From positions 1-7,410 of the forward strand of contig CAMHBE010000084.1 in assembly GCA_946183095.1 (NCBI GenBank): 7,410 nucleotides of DNA. Reading direction: 5' to 3'. Position 1 is the first letter of the stretch. Each line of letters starts with the position of its first letter. The DNA comes from an uncultured Clostridia bacterium. Lineage in GTDB: Bacteria > Bacillota > Clostridia > Oscillospirales > Ruminococcaceae. The position numbers and the translations under genes are program-made. Positions 6,199 through 7,410 of the stretch are shown piece by piece. The notes under the pieces are model-generated. The model saw nothing but the letters and a program-made list of their open reading frames with translations, was not told where the DNA came from and ran no database searches.

Positions 6199-6219
6199 CC
6201 GAGCACTTACGACGCTCGG
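6199..6219 (-). other. GC-rich stem-loop just after rpsK
   Basis: CCGAGC (6199-6204) and GCTCGG (6214-6219) form a perfect 6-base GC-rich stem with a 9-base loop. In the minus-strand mRNA the stem starts ten bases after the rpsK stop codon. No U-tract follows, so it should not terminate transcription alone. It could protect the upstream infA-rpsK message from 3' exonucleases or mark a processing point ahead of the repeat array. Confidence 0.5.
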
Positions 6220-6229
6220 TTCATTTTCA

Positions 6230-6634
6230 TCAGACGCGTCTGCGTTTGGGCGGACGGCATCCGTTGTGCGGGATAGGAGTTACATCCTTTATCATGCGCA
6301 CTTCAAGTCCTGCTGCCTGCAAAGCTCTGATAGCAGCTTCACGTCCTGCACCCGGACCCTTTACATATACCTCAACGGTCTTGAGACCATGCTCCATAGC
6401 AGCCTTTGCGGCAGTCTCCGCAGCGGACTGTGCAGCGAACGGGGTGGATTTTCTCGAACCTCTGAAGCCGAGCTCACCTGCGCTTGCCCAAGAGAGCGTA
6501 TTGCCCTGAAGGTCGGTGATGGTAACGATCGTATTATTGAAAGAAGACTGGATATGCGCCGAACCGTTTTCGATGTTCTTTCTTTCGCGGCGTCTGCGAA
6601 TAACGGGCTTCTTTCCGCCTTTAGCCTGTGCCAT
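6230..6634 (-). CDS. rpsK: 30S ribosomal protein S11 (uS11)
   Basis: S11 sits on the platform of the small subunit near the Shine-Dalgarno/anti-Shine-Dalgarno helix. At 134 residues it is slightly longer than many homologues because of a basic N-terminal tail ([12 protein letters not shown], 9-20). Family signatures are clear: [16 protein letters not shown] (26-41), [14 protein letters not shown] (56-69), [15 protein letters not shown] (91-105) and the C-terminal [18 protein letters not shown]. The start has AAAGGGGG seven bases before the ATG, a one-mismatch match to the AAAGGAGG core. It follows rpsM by 16 bases and is followed by a 234-base gap holding a stem-loop and a tandem repeat array before rpsD. 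Confidence 0.98.
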   Translation of the reverse strand: MAQAKGGKKPVIRRRRERKNIENGSAHIQSSFNNTIVTITDLQGNTLSWASAGELGFRGSRKSTPFAAQSAAETAAKAAMEHGLKTVEVYVKGPGAGREAAIRALQAAGLEVRMIKDVTPIPHNGCRPPKRRRV

Positions 6635-6650
6635 TTACTTACCCCCTTTA

Positions 6651-7019
6651 TTACTTCTTCTTGTTTGCGATTGTCTTCTTCGGACCCTTGCGAGTTCTCG
6701 CGTTGGTCTTGGTCCTCTGACCGCGGCAGGGAAGTCCCTTGCGGTGACGAGTGCCTCTGTAGCAGTTGATCTCGACGAGACGCTTGATGTTGAGCGCAAC
6801 ATCACGTCTGAGGTCGCCCTCTACCACATAGCCGTTGTCGATGATCTCACGGATCTTTGCTTCTTCGTCTTCCGTAAGGTCCTTTACGCGGGTATCGGGG
6901 TTCACGCCTGCTTTTGCGAGAATATCATTTGCGGATTTTCTTCCTATGCCGTAAACGTATGTTAGACCGATCTCAATACGCTTTTCCTTCGGAAGATCCA
7001 CACCGGCGATTCTTGCCAT
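6651..7019 (-). CDS. rpsM: 30S ribosomal protein S13 (uS13)
   Basis: S13 is in the head of the small subunit and contacts the P-site tRNA and large-subunit bridges. At 122 residues it has the usual length. It shows [14 protein letters not shown] at the start, [10 protein letters not shown] (21-30) and the basic segment [20 protein letters not shown] (84-103), followed by a lysine-rich tail that in this family reaches the decoding centre. AGGAGG at 7028-7033 lies eight bases before the ATG. It is transcribed with rpmJ upstream (29-base gap) and rpsK downstream (16-base gap). The E. coli S4-binding leader pseudoknot sits before rpsM, but the short gap here leaves little room for it. Confidence 0.98.
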   Translation of the reverse strand: MARIAGVDLPKEKRIEIGLTYVYGIGRKSANDILAKAGVNPDTRVKDLTEDEEAKIREIIDNGYVVEGDLRRDVALNIKRLVEINCYRGTRHRKGLPCRGQRTKTNARTRKGPKKTIANKKK

Positions 7020-7048
7020 ATTATTTTCCTCCTATTTATACGGGGCGA

Positions 7049-7162
7049 TCAGCCCTGTCTCTGCTTATGCTTGGGCTCTTTGCATATAACCATGACTTTG
7101 CCCTTGCGCTTGATAACCTTGCACTTGTCGCACATCGGTTTTACTGAAGAACGAACCTTCAT
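7049..7162 (-). CDS. rpmJ: 50S ribosomal protein L36 (bL36), zinc form
   Basis: This is the smallest large-subunit protein, 37 residues, read directly from the minus strand: [20 protein letters not shown] followed by [17 protein letters not shown]. The four zinc ligands Cys11, Cys14, Cys27 and His32 are all present, so it is the zinc-binding form. AAGGAGGT lies nine bases before the ATG, in the 18-base gap after infA. The infA-rpmJ-rpsM order is the standard bacterial arrangement. It is an easily missed short gene because of its length. Confidence 0.97.
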   Translation of the reverse strand: MKVRSSVKPMCDKCKVIKRKGKVMVICKEPKHKQRQG

Positions 7163-7180
7163 TGATGATGACCTCCTTCT

Positions 7181-7399
7181 TTACTTATCCCGCCAGATGA
7201 TGCGTCCCTTGGACAGATCATAAGGAGAAAGTTCGAGCGTTACTGTATCACCCGGAAGAATCTTGATGAAATTCATCCGCAGTTTCCCGCTGATGTGAGC
7301 GAGCACCCTGTGACCGTTCTCAAGTTCCACCTGGAACATGGCATTCGGGAGCTTCTCCACCACAACGCCTTCAATCTCTATGACATCTGCTTTCGACAT
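7181..7399 (-). CDS. infA: Translation initiation factor IF-1
   Basis: IF-1 binds the A site of the 30S subunit during initiation and assists IF-2 and IF-3. The protein is 72 residues, exactly the usual length, with a single OB-fold (S1-like) domain. Typical segments are [20 protein letters not shown] at the start, [20 protein letters not shown] (22-41), then [20 protein letters not shown] and LSKGRIIWR. The coding region is complete, but only 11 bases upstream are in the window. A GAGA sits close to the left edge of that leader, and the full ribosome binding site cannot be judged. It is the first visible gene of the minus-strand operon; further ribosomal or secY-linked genes are expected beyond the edge. 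Confidence 0.98.
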   Translation of the reverse strand: MSKADVIEIEGVVVEKLPNAMFQVELENGHRVLAHISGKLRMNFIKILPGDTVTLELSPYDLSKGRIIWRDK

Positions 7400-7410
7400 G
7401 AACGTTTCTC

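Noticed and set aside
6135..6509. A plus-strand open frame with a repetitive N-terminus running through the repeats into rpsK
   Set aside because: It reads the tandem repeats and then the antisense of rpsK, and shows no family resemblance. The repeat unit of 26 bases is not a multiple of three, so it does not encode a regular peptide repeat.

Overview
The window looks like a Clostridia genome, most likely from the Ruminococcus/Oscillospiraceae group. This rests on strong AGGAGG-type ribosome binding sites, moderate GC, an S4 protein lacking the zinc cysteines, and rpsD lying inside the alpha operon. The taxonomic placement is inference. Two transcription units converge on one shared terminator near 3791-3820.

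Left half, plus strand (about 1-3770): a short AT-rich control region holds two sigma-A-like promoters and an inverted repeat. It is followed by a two-gene phosphorelay cassette. The first gene encodes a 252-residue protein with a degenerate receiver and a normal receiver and no output domain. The second, 16 bases downstream, encodes a 909-residue soluble hybrid histidine kinase: a PocR-type sensor with a cysteine cluster, HisKA and HATPase domains, a degenerate receiver, a canonical receiver, an HPt domain and a helical tail. The predicted phosphate path is His213 to Asp620 to His770 within the kinase, then Asp185 of the small protein. How the signal leaves the system cannot be seen here.

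Right half, minus strand (7399 down to 3826): the distal part of the S10/spc/alpha ribosomal superoperon, in the order infA, rpmJ, rpsM, rpsK, rpsD, rpoA, rplQ. All genes are intact, each with a recognisable ribosome binding site except infA, whose upstream region is cut by the window edge. infA to rpsK are tightly packed (gaps of 16-29 bases). The next two gaps are unusually long. The rpsK-rpsD gap (234 bases) holds a stem-loop and six tandem copies of a 26-base hairpin-forming repeat. The rpsD-rpoA gap (231 bases) holds at least three possible stem-loops and no convincing promoter or terminator.

The genes are conventional. The least ordinary elements are the structured repeat array inside a highly expressed ribosomal operon, and the phosphorelay with a PocR-type sensor and a receiver-only partner.
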